Positions 11,601 through 24,284 of a stretch of DNA of 64,000 nucleotides are shown one piece after another. The translations under genes were made by a program, and so were the position numbers. Below the pieces are notes generated by a model, which made no database searches, had not been told where the DNA came from, and saw only the letters and a program-made list of their open reading frames with translations. Source of the stretch: Punica granatum (Eukaryota; Streptophyta; Magnoliopsida; Myrtales; Lythraceae). The stretch lies in assembly GCF_007655135.1 (NCBI RefSeq), contig NC_045132.1:25166354-25230353 (forward strand), written 5' to 3'. Position 1 is the stretch's first letter. Each line of letters opens with the position of its first letter.

Positions 11601-14600
11601 ATGGCCATCGCCGCCTGCTTCAACAATCCCTCTTTCTCCCTTCCCAGACGCACCGCCACCGCCAGCAGCCGCCTCTCCAATCGCCCGGCCGCCTCCCTCC
11701 TCCACCTCCGCCTCTCCATACCCGCCACCTCCACCACCAACACCACCCCCATTTCTTCCATCCTCCCTCTTTTCCAGTCCCGAATTCAACGACCCATCTT
11801 CGTCCCCTTCAGCGGGGGTGGCTACATTGACAGCGGGAGCAACCACAACAACTCTGGCGGAGGAGGCGGCGGCGAAGGTGGAGGCGGAGGCGGAGACGAC
11901 GCCAGCGACAAGAACAGGGAAGAGGCGTTCCTGGTACTGGCGCAAGCGGGGCGGGCACTGGAGAGCCTCCCCAAGGACCTGGCAGCTGCTGTAGAGGCCG
12001 GGCGTATCCCCGGGGCGGTGGTCTCGAAGTTCCTCGAGCTCGAGAAGTCACCGCTGCTGAGATGGCTGCTCCAGTTCGGGGGGTTTAAGGAGAGGCTGTT
12101 GGCGGATGATCTGTTCTTGGCGAAGGTTGGCATGGAATGTGGTGTCGGGATCTTCACGAAGGTGAGTTCTGCGGTTGCATTCTGTCGATTGATGCGATGA
12201 AATCTATTGGTTGAGGTTCAATTCCTATGGCTTGGAAATGAGATTTGAAGTGTGTTTTGGGAGACAAGGTAGCACCTTTCCAGTTTCTTCAAATCGAATA
12301 CAGTGTGCTCCTGCTATGCTCTCTTTTTGGTTGAATTTGTGATTAAATCGGTATAAATGGAATGTTTGTGGATTCGAGTTTCTCCTTGGCAGAGGTGACC
12401 AATAAATGGGATGTCTGAAGGTGGTTTTGGGTTTTCTTTATGGCGACATGCCCAAGTAATGTTTTTGGTAACATGGGAACTGGAACGAAGATTGGCTTAT
12501 GATAAAGGTGAAAAGTTTGGGTAGAAAAGCTGTTAAATTGATTGATTATGGCAGATTAGAACACTGATGTTTGCGAAAATGCATGAAGAGGTTGTCCAAT
12601 CATGATGACCTTGGCATCGTTATGTTGTTTTCTTATGGGAAGAATTTTTTCTTGGAATCGAGCTAAGGCCACTCACTTAGCATGCATTTCTTTTTCCAGA
12701 CAGAATGCAAGATTTGACATCCCTTTGCATAGTGTTAAGAGCATCCCTCTCTCTCTCTCTCTCTCTTCTTTGGCTTTCCCTTTTGGAGATATGTCGGGAT
12801 TCTACTTTGTCATGGTTTTCCAATTCGTGGTTTTGAAGTGTATCAAGCTTTCTACCTACAGTTTGTATTCAAAGTTGCATGCACAATTGTCTGCTCATTT
12901 ATCGGATCGCTGAGTTTAATTTTTATGGTTCGTTCTGTAGACTGCAGCAGAGTATGAACGCCGCAGAGAGAATTTCTTCAACGAGATAGAAATTGTTTTT
13001 TGCGACGTGGTATGGATCTCCTTCCTTGCCATATTTATTAATTTATTCCACCATATAATTTATTTTCTCAGTGAGCTTCGATCTTCTATGGAAGCTTGAT
13101 TTGATCAAATATCCTCCTTCCTACTGATCGTTAGGGGTGTTCAAAAATGAACCAAAAACCGAACCATTCGAACCGCGATATCAGGTTGTTAAAAAAGAAT
13201 CGGATCGACTGGAGAACCAAACCGAACCAAAATAACCGGTTCGAAATGGTTCGGTTCTCTGTGGTCAAATGGTTCGGCTCGGACCAGTACTCAAGTAACC
13301 GAACCGAACCATTTTGCGGTTCAGAAATGGTCCGGTTTGGTTTGCAAACTGAACCGCACCATGAACCCCTACTTATCGTGCATGCTATCTATGATAAGGA
13401 ATAATCTTTCTTGCTTTTCACTCATAGCAATATTAATTATTTCACCCTTTTTGATATACTTATGTTCATGTGATTTCTCAGGTTATGGCAATTCTTGCAG
13501 ATTTCATGCTCGTTTACCTTCCTGCTCCGACTGTCTCTCTACGTCCCGCACTTGCTACTGGTGCAGGAACCATTGCAAATTTCTTCCACAACTGCCCTGA
13601 TAATGCCTTCCAGGTTAATTTTCATCCCCCTTTTTTATGTTTTCCGAAGAAACTCCTTGGAAAACTATTTGACTTTGAGATGTAGTTATGAAAATTATCC
13701 TGAAACTTGTGGGCAGGTTGCTCTATCTGGAACTTCATATTCATTCCTACAAAGAACCGGTGCCATAGTGGTGAGCTTTTAATCCTACTTCTCCATACAA
13801 TTTTTTGCACTAACAAGCATATGTCCACATAATTTATATGAATGCTTTGACTTGCAGCGTAATGGTGCAAAGCTTTTTGCAGTGGGTACCTCTTCATCGT
13901 TGGTGAGTTCCCTCCACTATTTCAAGGAAGCTCTACTGCATAGTTATGTAGTACTGGAAAAATTATCGGCCTTTTAATTTTACCTTCTAATTTTTCCTCG
14001 ATTCAAAACCAAATTTAAGGGAAAAAAGTGTTAGAAGTTGCACTTCACTTGATCTTTTGCCTTGGTTTCCTTGTATATTGTACTTTGTCCCTCGACATGC
14101 CTTTGCTTTGATTTGATTTGGTCATCTTCCAAAAGTAAATGGCGGAAAACTGGAAATTTTTTCCAGACGATTTTAAAACTTGTTCAATCCAAGGGTACTC
14201 GTTCATTGGCAAATGATTAGGCGAATGTCTTCTCTCACATAGGTAGGCCTTGCATCTACAGAGAAAAGAATATATAGTTTTCTTTTTCTTCTCCCTGTTG
14301 TGAACATGATTTAATCTAATATGATACGTTGTTCTTCTTCAGGTCGGAACTGCAGTTACAAATTGCCTGATTAATGCAAGGAAGGCCGTTGATAAGGATG
14401 CTGCAGGAGAAGTTGAAACTTTGCCCATACTATCGACAAGTGTTGGCTATGGTGTCTATATGGCTGTTTCCAGTAACCTCAGGTAAGCTGTTCTTTGATT
14501 TACTAACTTCAGTATCTTAATAAATCTGATTTCTGGTGTGACCCCGGGGGTAGGTTTGGAGTGCTCAGTGCTATGTGAAAATTCTTCGGCCTGTCAATAT

Positions 14601-14871
14601 CATGTATAAAAATCAAGCAGCTCCAGCTGGAAATAGATTTTCTCATGCTCGTTGATTTGATGGTTACATGCGAAATTTCACTCTATGGATTGCTTTTTTT
14701 GGCACGGAAACAAAAAGCCGCACTTGCTTTCTTTGGCTTTTCGACTTCTCAAAAGGTCTTCTTTCTTGCCATTAGAATAGTCGGCCTTGAAAATTTGTGG
14801 TTTGAGTTGCCCAAGCGATTATCAGGCTCGGCTTCTGATTTGTGGTCCTATGCGAACATCGGTACCGGTCT

Positions 14872-14909
<38 letters not shown>

Positions 14910-15330
14910 GCCATATAGAGGAAACTGAAACACTCGCTGGAGTTTCTGTGTCGTCTCATTCTGGACCATTCACATTCTTGAGTGACCACCTCCAAAATAA
15001 CGCCACCTCTTCGAGCAAAATCGTAAATTTTGAGTATGCTAAAGCATCTACTCAAGGTGTAAATCTGTGATTGTGATTTTACAGGTACCAAGTTCTTGCG
15101 GGTGTGATCGAACAGAGGATGTTGGAGCCGTTGCTGCACCAGAACAAGATAATGCTGAGTGCTCTCTGCTTTGCTGTTAGGACCGGGAATACGTATTTGG
15201 GCTCGTTATTGTAAGATTCTTGCCCCTCTCTAGAAAAATCTCCATCGCATTTTTCTCAGTCCATAGTTGCTTAGGACTTGTGATGTTTTGCAGGTGGGTA
15301 GATTATGCTCGGTTGATCGGCATACAGTAG
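11601..15330 (+). CDS. RER4: RETICULATA-RELATED 4-like chloroplast envelope protein (DUF3411)
   Basis: Eight exons in one phase-consistent frame: 11601-12161, 12941-13009, 13482-13613, 13717-13770, 13858-13902, 14343-14482, 15085-15210, 15294-15330; 387 aa. All junctions are GT-AG. Residues 1-60 are Ser/Thr/Arg-rich and lack acidic residues, like a plastid transit peptide; a Gly-rich linker follows (about 71-100). The DUF3411 core then shows FGGFKERLLADDLF, the ADFMLVYLPAPTVSL hydrophobic segment, FFHNCPDNAFQ, RNGAKLFAVGTSSSLVG and the ending GSLLWVDYARLIGIQ. These match the RER4 branch rather than RER1 or RER5/6. The family sits in the plastid envelope and affects leaf mesophyll development; its biochemistry is unknown. 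I chose the ATG that begins MAIAACF because a transit peptide follows directly; an in-frame ATG at 11373 would add 76 residues. The gene is convergent with NADK1, with 595 bp between stops. Intron 2 carries a hAT-type MITE and intron 6 a 35-base C tract. Confidence 0.93.
13132..13371. mobile_element. hAT-type MITE in intron 2 of RER4
   Basis: A 240-bp element. The ends are exact inverted hexamers, TAGGGG...CCCCTA, extending imperfectly through TTCA/TGAA. It is flanked by 8-bp direct repeats with one mismatch, CTGATCGT (13124-13131) and CTTATCGT (13372-13379), the target-site length of hAT transposons. The interior is dominated by many GAACCGAACC/GGTTCGGTTC phrases in both orientations, so it could fold into a long hairpin. 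It encodes nothing and is removed with the intron. Confidence 0.8.
14873..14907. repeat. Poly-C tract, 35 bases
   Basis: An uninterrupted run of 35 cytosines lies inside intron 6 of the RER4 gene, about 180 bp before exon 7. It reads as poly-Pro or poly-Gly in false frames. Runs this long are prone to sequencing and assembly error, so the exact length is uncertain. Confidence 0.9.
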
Positions 15331-15925
15331 CACCAAGGATTCGAACAACGCATGCAAATTTTCTTTGATGCTCTTTTCTTGGCTTTCTTGATTAAAGCAC
15401 ATTCTTTGATGCCAGCTCTCTGTTATCGGCTGGTATTTTCAGGAGGTTTGCTCCCGAAAGCCCCCAGTTTCTTTGATAGGCATAGGATTTGAATTTCGAA
15501 AGCAAAGATTTTGGATCATTGTTTCAGACACCGAACATGATTCATTCTGAAATATTTCCTGGAATGTTAATGGAATGCTTGATTCTGTTCTTATTACATC
15601 TAGACAGTACTAAAAGCGTGTCGTCGTTTACAACAAACATAAGAGCCTGGGTGAACTTTAAGGTGCAAGGCTGATTGTCATCGAACTCTTCTCGAAGCGC
15701 AATTTTGCTATCGAATGATATTTCAGCAATTACAATATGTTAAAGAAAAGAAATGACATCCTTCAAAGATAAGTAAATCTAGAGACAAATTTTCCCATTC
15801 TCTAGCAATCAAGGGCTTTGTCGGCTTAAATTACTGGATTCGGGCTTGGTGTAAACGTACATTTATATACCTTAATCTCTAGGAGAACAACATCAGGAGA
15901 AGGACAATTACATTCCATCACCAAG
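15331..15925. other. Convergent 3' flanks of RER4 and NADK1
   Basis: This gap of 595 bp lies between the stop codons of two convergent genes and should hold both 3' untranslated regions. I see no further coding region. No unambiguous polyadenylation signal pair can be assigned by eye. Confidence 0.6.
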
Positions 15926-18900
15926 TTAATGGTCTCGGGGGCCATCAAACGACTGGGTCTTCCTCAGGTTCCAGTGAAGCCCATCGTGGATGCTCCGCAG
16001 GAAATCGCTGGTTGAATCCACAAGGCAGGCAGTGGGGACGGGCCACGGGGCCATGCTGCAGACCAGCGCGTCTCCCGCCGCCAGCTGCTTCCGGTCCTTT
16101 CCGTCAAAGGAGGCCCACGCAGGGCTCCTGCTGTTGAAGGGCACCTGGACCCGAATGGTCACGTGCTCGGGCATTATCAGAGGCCGGAAGGAGAGGGAAT
16201 GTGGGCAGATCGGCGTGAATAGTATTCCAGGAACCTGGAATTGTGCAAGCAAATTTATAATATATTAGTAAGAGGAACGTTAAAGAATAAAGCTAGGTGT
16301 CCATGAGAAGAACAAACGAGAAGTAAGTGCCTGGCCTTCATAATCAAGCTTGGCTTGAAGAAATTGGGCGCCAGAAAAAGAAATGAGAGGGACTGATACT
16401 TATATTCTCCCGGCTATCGCCACAGAGAATATAAGTACAAATACGAGTTCTAGCATGCCTTGGAATATCTGAAAAAGAGCAGGGGAAACTCACCTGTGGG
16501 TGGACCATCGATCCTCCAGCTGCTAGAGAATAAGCAGTGCTCCCAGATGTAGTCGATAGAATTAATCCGTCCCCTTGCACGCATGTGACAAAGGAGTTGT
16601 CGCAATAGCACTCCAAGTTTGTGAGGAATGATGAGATCCCACGATCTATCGTAACTTCATTTAATACGAGAATGGGCTCCTCAGCTTCGTACTCGTTCTT
16701 AGCTGAGTCTCTGATGACCTGGCACTGCAGTCGGTGCCTTAAAGTGATGCTGATAGGACCCTTCATTATTGAATCTATGTACTCTCTGTAATGTTCACTA
16801 TCTGAGAATATGTTAAAGACCACATTTGATGCAGGGGAGTTGAAAACCCACAGAAGTAAGTTGGTTTAAAATTCATTAAAAAAAAAAAAAGTACGTTAGT
16901 TTCAAAGTCTAGTGCCTGAAAGATATTCTGCGTATTCACTTCAAGTAACATGAAGAAAGAGAAATTCGTGGTCGGGGGAAAGGATACAGAAAGGTGTCAT
17001 AAAGCCCAACGACCCCATAGAAAATGGGACAATAGGCGGAACGGGTCCCTTAAACATCGATGCTGCCTGCACAAGGAAGTCAAGAAACCTTAATATTAGC
17101 AGAAAGAAGCATACAATTAGGAAAATGCAGTTGGCATGAATGTACCGATATGTCCACTTTTATTTCTGTCTGATTGAGAGTTACTGTTATACAAGGAAAG
17201 TTCTCACTTTTTATACAAATCAATTCCATGAAACGGGTTCATGCTTTGAAATTTGGATCAGCTACAATTCACTGTGGCCAGTTCCAATGAAGTAATTTAG
17301 GACTCTCACTTGAACAAGTTATCTAGAACTACTTTATGCTTCACAACCCAAAGGGAGCGATTAATAGTGTCTGATTCCGGTCTATCAACAAGAATATGTA
17401 TCAGAACAGAGCAGACAGCATAGTGAAGGCATAACACCGATTCTTCAGATGACATCGGACTAGTTACAAGTTAACTGTTACATCTCTATCAGAAATCTTC
17501 ATACCTCATGACACTTACAATGAAACAAATATACATACCCAAAGAACAGTACCATCTCCACCGAGAGTTACCACGAGGTCCACCTCTGTGTGCAAATTTG
17601 AAATCTCTAGATCTGGAAAGCCAACAGAAAAGGCAAATACAAACTTGCTCATCAAGATTAACATCTGAAATCAAATTCTTAAGTTTCTATTTGGTCTTAT
17701 CCATAAAGAGCCTATAAACTGTCCACATGTCATAAAGACTATTATAAGATATGGAAAATCAGGCCTCCGCTTCTCGAGGACCCTAACCAGTAGATTAAAA
17801 AAGTGAAAATGCATTAACTTGACTTAATTGTGCTAACGTAGGAAGCATCCAAGTTGCATGTCAATGCATCATATAAAATTTGCCACAATAAATTTTGCAA
17901 AAGATAAATATCAACAGGCCTGTCAGTATGGATATATATTCTTGCTTACCATCTTGCCAGGTCTCTACAAACTTGAAGAAGCAAGACTCAGCCAGAAGCT
18001 CTCCTTTAACTCGTGGTTCCACATAGATGTTCAAATTCTTCTGTTCCTTTAACCATCTGCAATGCCCATGAATTTATCTCCATATGCTTATGAATGGGTA
18101 GGTCTCAATTTTTAAGAACAGCACAAGCACTACAATTAATTACTGCCATATCATCAAACACCTCCTCCATAATAGTGGTGATATGCCGTATAATTTCACT
18201 TTGATTGGGATAATAAAGATTTGCAAGTACAATATTTGAGTAACAATTGCTTCCATCACAACAAGCATCTTCTACAGTGAAATTCCGAAATGGACAGGGA
18301 GAGTGCCTGGAATCTAAAACTGGCTTCATAATCAAAGGATTCAAAGCCTTTCATACTGTTAGTCAGCATGCAGAAATACATCAAAAGATTTTGTAATGTC
18401 TTCCTTATTTGTAGGACAGGCAGCAAATATAGTAGTTAATATCTTATAGTAGTAAAAAATAGTAGATGCAAAGTACTGGAGCAAATATAGCAGCAGAAGC
18501 AAAATATCTCATTATTTAGGCATGCCAAGTAATAATCTCCTAAAATATCTCATTATTTAGGCATGCCAAGCAATAATCTTAAGAAGAAAAAGGGGCAACC
18601 ATCAGCAAACTAGTGATTCTTAGGAAATAAAATGTAAACGCTGAGGAATATAAATCCACACCTAACCATCTCTGCGCAAAGAACTCGAACAGAAGTAGAA
18701 TTAGGTTTTGTCAAAATAAGCACGGTCTGCGGAGGAGACTCCCATTTCAGAGAAATCTACAATGATAATAGGCACAGAGTTAGAAACCCCGTGGAAAGAA
18801 CAGTCAAGGTAATATTATAGCTGGAAGCAAGAGTTTGTGCTAGATTCAGCATAATGGTGGTCAAAACCAGCTCAGCAGATCAGAGCCGCCGACTAGATTT

Positions 18901-21105
18901 AAGACCAAAGCCAAAAATTGTTCATAATCAATATATATCAAAAGGGTACCTGTTTGCTACTCCGGCTGGCTGTGGTTATATTTCCCTTTTCAAAGGACAC
19001 AATGTCATGTTTGTGCTGATCACTTTGGTCACCTTTGCAACACCATGATAGTTTAAATGATGCCTATAGCAAGAAACAACATTTCAGTAAATTCCTGTAC
19101 ACAAGGTATCATCGAATGTTATGCAGGAAAAGCCATGTCTAGCATAAATCTTTTTATCTAATGGAGTGAAGTCTATATGAGAAAAGGACTGCAAAGTAAA
19201 CCACATAATCTGTATTAAGGCCAATGATTGACAAGAGTCTAGCAATCCCAAAGTCAGTAGTAAGATAACCACAGAGCACTATGGAACTTGTAAAGACACA
19301 TTTGTGCAGTGAATATGTGGGTGGCATGGATGTGGCTTGGAGTATACGAGGAATCACATTGCAATAGGAAGGTCACCTTTCTCATCATTTTGTTTTGAAT
19401 TCTTCCAGTTTGAGAACCAGCTTCCCCATCAAAGAGGACCTCATGAGAGCAGATACCATGCTTTCCACAGCATCTTTCAGGTTGTGCATTGGTTGCATAT
19501 CCATTTTCCAAGTTTTCAGCACTCCCACTGTAAAAATCACCATTATGGCCTCCAGATGATTTTTCTGTAAGAAGAAGTTGTTGCAATCTCTAAGATACAA
19601 ACAGGACATAAAGAGAACCATATCGCCAATGTCCACTATGTACAAATATGCCTAAGTTCATTTATTTGAAAATGACATATTTTCCTCGCAGATAAGGGTT
19701 AAACACTGTGCAAGGTGTCAACCATTTAGCATAGTCTACCGGTAAAACAGCATTTAGCTATGCATCATCAACTTTCAGCGATGACCTTGCGAAATGAAAT
19801 CGTATATTAATAAATTCATACTGATCGATATCATTAATTCTAGACAGACATCATCACATGAAAAGAATCACGTGATATCTAAAATGCGTATTAGATCTGC
19901 TATTCATTCTGGAAAACCTTTTTTCTCCTGCTGCATATTTCTTGCCCTCTCAAGTTCGTATCTACGTTTCCATTCCGCAGCCTCAGCTTGAGCAGAAGCC
20001 TTTCCTTCAGCAGCTCGCCTTAATGCCTTTGCAACAGCTGAGATTAATCATAGAGAAAACATTAGATATCAAGTCTTAGGGTCCAAGAACAAACGCTACT
20101 ATTTTTATTGATAATATGCAGCGCATACTTCTTAGAGCCTCTGAAAATTCAATGAGATGGTCATCAGTCCCATGAACTGGAGTTTGTTGAAGAAGCTCTT
20201 GAACTGCTTTCTCAGAATTTGCCAATGAAACTGGATCAATAAACCCGTTCTCCAATTGTGAGGTAGATACACTCTCCTCCCCCTGTTCATGTGACCATGT
20301 GTTAGAAGAACATGTTATGCAAGAAGGTGCATGAATGTGCTGAACACAAGGCAATCCAACGAATGTCAAATTCCAAATTTTCATCTTTAGCTTCTCTATT
20401 TCCCAAATTCCCCTGCAGCTTCACACGCAATACACACTCGCCCTCGAAACAATCCTGTTGGAAGCGTGATGACTTGATAACACTGTTGAGTTCACAATCA
20501 CTAGTGTCATGCCTTCAGTACGAATAATAGGCAACAAGATCTCATCTTTCAATCTCCACATACTCGGGCTTCTCGCCTACCAATTCTTCTTATCAGTCTC
20601 TAAAGTTCAGCATGGATCCCAGATACTCACAACCATTGATCACCAAATTGTCCAATTCAGCACTCTAGAAATGTACAAATAGCCTACATTCGTCCCCGAT
20701 TAGCAGAAGCACCCAAAAAAAAAAAAAAGACACGGGAGCAAGGCATCCAATCCAATCAAACATAGTCCGGAAAACTGTCCACCAATATCAGCACAGAGTA
20801 GGCAACTGAGAGTCAGACACAAATTCCAGCTGATCAAACAACATTTATGGTTACAGCAGAGAAACGCCCCGACCAATATTTGCTCCAGAGACAGCTACCA
20901 GACGGCGAATTTTGTGTCGCTACCGGGTGATGATTCATTTCACTCCACAGAAAGACAGCATACACTCATGACCACAAAAAGAAAACTTTTCGGCGAGAGA
21001 GGAACAAACCGACACAAACAAAGTTCAACGAAACAGCAGTATAATCAGACAGAGGGAGAGGGAGAGAGAGGTGATTACAGCAGAATTGAGCTGGCTCGGA
21101 GACAT
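15926..21105 (-). CDS. NADK1: NAD kinase 1 (cytosolic NAD+/NADH kinase)
   Basis: Eleven exons on the minus strand: 21105-21079, 20282-20129, 20037-19918, 19564-19377, 19063-18950, 18756-18662, 18056-17950, 17612-17539, 17066-16988, 16801-16494, 16234-15926. They join in phase to 524 aa, the length I recall for Arabidopsis NADK1. The enzyme phosphorylates NAD+ (or NADH) with ATP to give NADP(H). Exon 1 codes only nine residues (MSPSQLNSA). A helical segment follows ([11 protein letters not shown], then [18 protein letters not shown]), then a Cys-containing stretch ([16 protein letters not shown]). The catalytic fold shows LGGDGTVLW in exon 8 (the GGDGT signature), [13 protein letters not shown] in exon 9, and NEVTIDRG and [15 protein letters not shown] in exon 10. 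There is no plastid transit peptide and no long N-terminal extension as in NADK2, which supports cytosolic NADK1. Confidence 0.95.
18501..18579. repeat. 41-bp tandem duplication in NADK1 intron 6
   Basis: AAAATATCTCATTATTTAGG and the following GCATGCCAAG(T/C)AATAATCT occur twice, at 18501-18538 and 18542-18579, with a single T/C difference. It lies inside the intron between exons 6 and 7 and does not touch a splice site. Confidence 0.9.
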
Positions 21106-21208
21106 GACTGCTGAGCAATCGGAGGCCAACTACTTCGCGTAGAGAGAGAGAGAGAGTCCTCCGAAGCTTTTTGACGTGAATTGACTGGGTGCGAGCTTGA
21201 GCTACCCC

Positions 21209-21220
21209 CCTTTTATAGGG
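21209..21220 (-). promoter_or_regulatory. TATA box of NADK1
   Basis: On the minus strand CCCTATAAAAGG lies about 105 bp upstream of the NADK1 ATG. This suggests a short leader that includes a (CT)n tract at about 21141-21156, a common plant core-promoter feature. No upstream ATG lies between the box and the start codon. Confidence 0.7.
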
Positions 21221-24200
21221 TTCGTTCGGAGCGGAGCGGAATAAGAGGAGAAGAAGATGAAGAAGACGACGACATCATCGACGACGACCACGGCGGCAAG
21301 CGATCCGGTGGTCCCCGCTACAACGCGTGGCGGGTCAGGTAACATTTGGGGCGACGAAGTAGATGGATCAACTCCAAGCTCCTAACATCACCGGGAGGGA
21401 TGTATTCCCATGCGTCACGGACCACTGAGGTGGCTCCTACACCGAACACGAGTCCCGGGGGGGTCTCGCCGTGACAGGTGGCGGGCTTTGATTGGGTAGT
21501 GTCGGGGAAAAGTGCCGTTGTTCGGTGAGAGAAGATGGAAACGGAGACGAAATGAGAATAGGATGCATGAAGTCTACGATGCAACCGCTAGTGCTTCCGA
21601 CAGTATTTGACTTTTTTCTGTTATTATGAAATAAAATAAAATAAATGATTTTATTTATTTATTTATCAATCAGAAGAATTTTCCCACCTTTGTGGCCCTT
21701 TTGCATCAGCGGTGATGCAACCATCGAACATGATTCCTTCATTCAACTCCCACACTTCCCATCTCTCATTTCCCCTTTACATTTGTATGTTTCCTATTTT
21801 CTCTTTCGAGTTTTAATTATTCATCCTTTTAATATTCTTATGCTTTAACTTTGCTAATTATTAAAAAAATTTCGCATTCTCTTTCTTCTACCATATCCAT
21901 TTATTTTTTTAAGTTTCAAAAACCAATTTATACCTATTTTTTCTCGTGACCTTTCGGTTTAAGGACACCCTTTCATACTTTTTATTATAAAAACTACATC
22001 ACATGCTCTTTTCCATAATTATTAACTCTCACGAACATATCATATATGAAATAATTTATTCTTTCAACATTCACGGTCCTTCTCTCCCCTTTCTTATTTA
22101 CATTTATATCGATGAGTTTTCAAAATTTATATTAAGAGGTTTTAAAAATTATTTCATAGATGGATATTTTCAGATGACTGACATATATCATTTGATTAGT
22201 TCCTTTCGAAAATACCAAAGAAATTCAAATTTTTTGATGAACTTTTCAAATTTTATATGAACTTATTTTGAAAATTATTCAAGCATTATGCCATCGATAA
22301 TTTATTTTCAAACTCCTAATTAAATTTTTTATGGGTTTTTATGGATGCAAAAGTACACATGTGGGAGAATATAAAAGAAAGAGAAGAAAAGTTTCAAAGA
22401 AAAAAGATACTATATCATTAATTTCTTTTTTATTTTATTTTATTTTCTCTTATCTTATGTATTTCTTATCTCCATATTCTTATTCTCTTCTTTATTCTTC
22501 TGTCAACGGACATCGGCTACCGATCTACACATTGACACCATAGTGCCCGTCACAACCACCTACTAACAATGTTGCATAAGCTTAAAGTTTTCATACTGTC
22601 AATGTCCTCCCTTTACGAGTTATAGGTGCATTTTTATTCTTATTCTTCAAGGGTACGTGTGCAAAAAGGAGATATGAGTTGTTAACAATGTAAATCTAAT
22701 ATCAATTTTTAATACATTTTATCAATTTGCGACTGAAATTAAATTCACTATTGTGCTTTAGGTAAGATTTACAATGTATTCTTTATTTATATATTAAGTA
22801 TAAATTATAATATATATGATATGAATTACTAAAACAAATTTATATGCATTAAATTAGGTTCGATCAACTTCTTTCAACTTTTTTTTAAAAAAAACTTAAA
22901 CGCGACCTTTAAGGTCTTTAATTTTTGGAATTTTTTTATCAATTTGGGTCAGATTTTTCTGAATTTTCGAGTTGTGAATGTCATTGCAAAACTATTCGTG
23001 AAAATAATATTTTCAATAGTTATTTTGTAAACTTTTATTGAAATTTTAAATTCATTTCTCTATTTTTTCTTTGGGATATTCCATTGAAATAAAAGATCAC
23101 GTTAGAAAATATATCAATTGAAAATATTTTCTTGAAATAAATTATTTTTAATGCTTTAATTTCATTCTTCTAAAAATAGCTTCTATTGTTTTTAATCGTA
23201 CTTATCAAAATTCTATTATTCACATACTAGATTATGCACCAACACTACGTGCAGTGTGAAAAAAATAGTTTAAAATGTCATCTCTATATTTTCATCATTA
23301 TATACTATTTGTAATTCTACATAGTTGTGCTATTATTAATTTAAAATTTAAAAAATTAGGATGAAAATTGAAAAAAAATATTTTTTCGGTGAAAGAAAAG
23401 AAAAATAACTTGAGTTATAATAGAGATAGAGCAAGGGTTGAAGAGAAATAAGTAAAAAGTAGAGTGGAAGTTGTCCACATGTGAATAATAGAGGAGCGAG
23501 ATAAGAGATATGAGTTTAAAATTTGAACAAGTTTGTAGTTTTATTCTTGCATTCAATTTTACTTTTCTTTAATAGAGTAAAAAATAATTGGGATAATTTC
23601 TTAAAATTATACAAAAACTGATAAATATACTTAGATATAGTGGTTTGGTATTAATATACTAATTTTGTATGTACTTTTTTATATTACACATTTGTAAATA
23701 CTATTTTCAATATATATACATATATATATCTCCATTGAAATTAATATTATTTTATTATTAAATTAAATGGAATATTTTTGTGAATATTATTAGCTACTTT
23801 TAATAATTTTTTATTTTAAATTTAATATTTAAATACCTATGGGTCCATTTGGTAGATTCATGCGTGCCACGTCTGCAATGTTAATGTAACATTAAAAAAA
23901 ATCCGTTAAAATTAACATGAAAGTAATGGTGTGCTAGACATGATACGGAACTCATAATTTGTAATTTCACATGCAATTAAAAAAATTCGTGCTAGAAATA
24001 ATAAAAAGAGCAAATGTTTGCTTTTTTTGGATCATTAACCCTCATAGATATTATTAAATATTTTTATTTTATTAATTTATACGTTAAAGAAAGAACACAT
24101 AACTAGAAAATGTCACAAATTCATTACTATTAATTTTTAAAAGAGTTTCTTTTTAAAATAGTTTTCTTGATTTTGAACTCATGAACATCTTGTGGTTCAT

Positions 24201-24284
24201 TAATTCTTGTATCCTTGCATAAGCATATATTTTGTCATGCAAAGAAGGATTCACGTGCACCGCATGTGTAAACTCACTAGTTAA
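21221..24284. other. Intergenic, very AT-rich, no supported gene
   Basis: 21221-21600 is GC-richer and is probably the upstream promoter region of NADK1 (GAAGAAGATGAAGAAGACG-type purine tract, CACGCGTTG, GACGTG). From 21600 on the sequence is strongly AT-rich, with long A/T runs and no credible coding region. Confidence 0.6.

Noticed and set aside
11357..12157. Several long open frames on both strands over RER4 exon 1
   Set aside because: They arise from the GC-rich, Pro/Gly-rich composition of the transit peptide and Gly linker. Only the frame that splices to the DUF3411 core is supported.
14645..15139. Poly-Pro/poly-Gly open frames
   Set aside because: They are produced by the 35-base C tract in RER4 intron 6 and the exon 7 antisense.
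20076..20384. Longer N-terminus for NADK1 read through from 20384
   Set aside because: The upstream part is intronic; a clean acceptor at 20283 joins in phase to a nine-codon first exon at 21105-21079 preceded by a TATA box.
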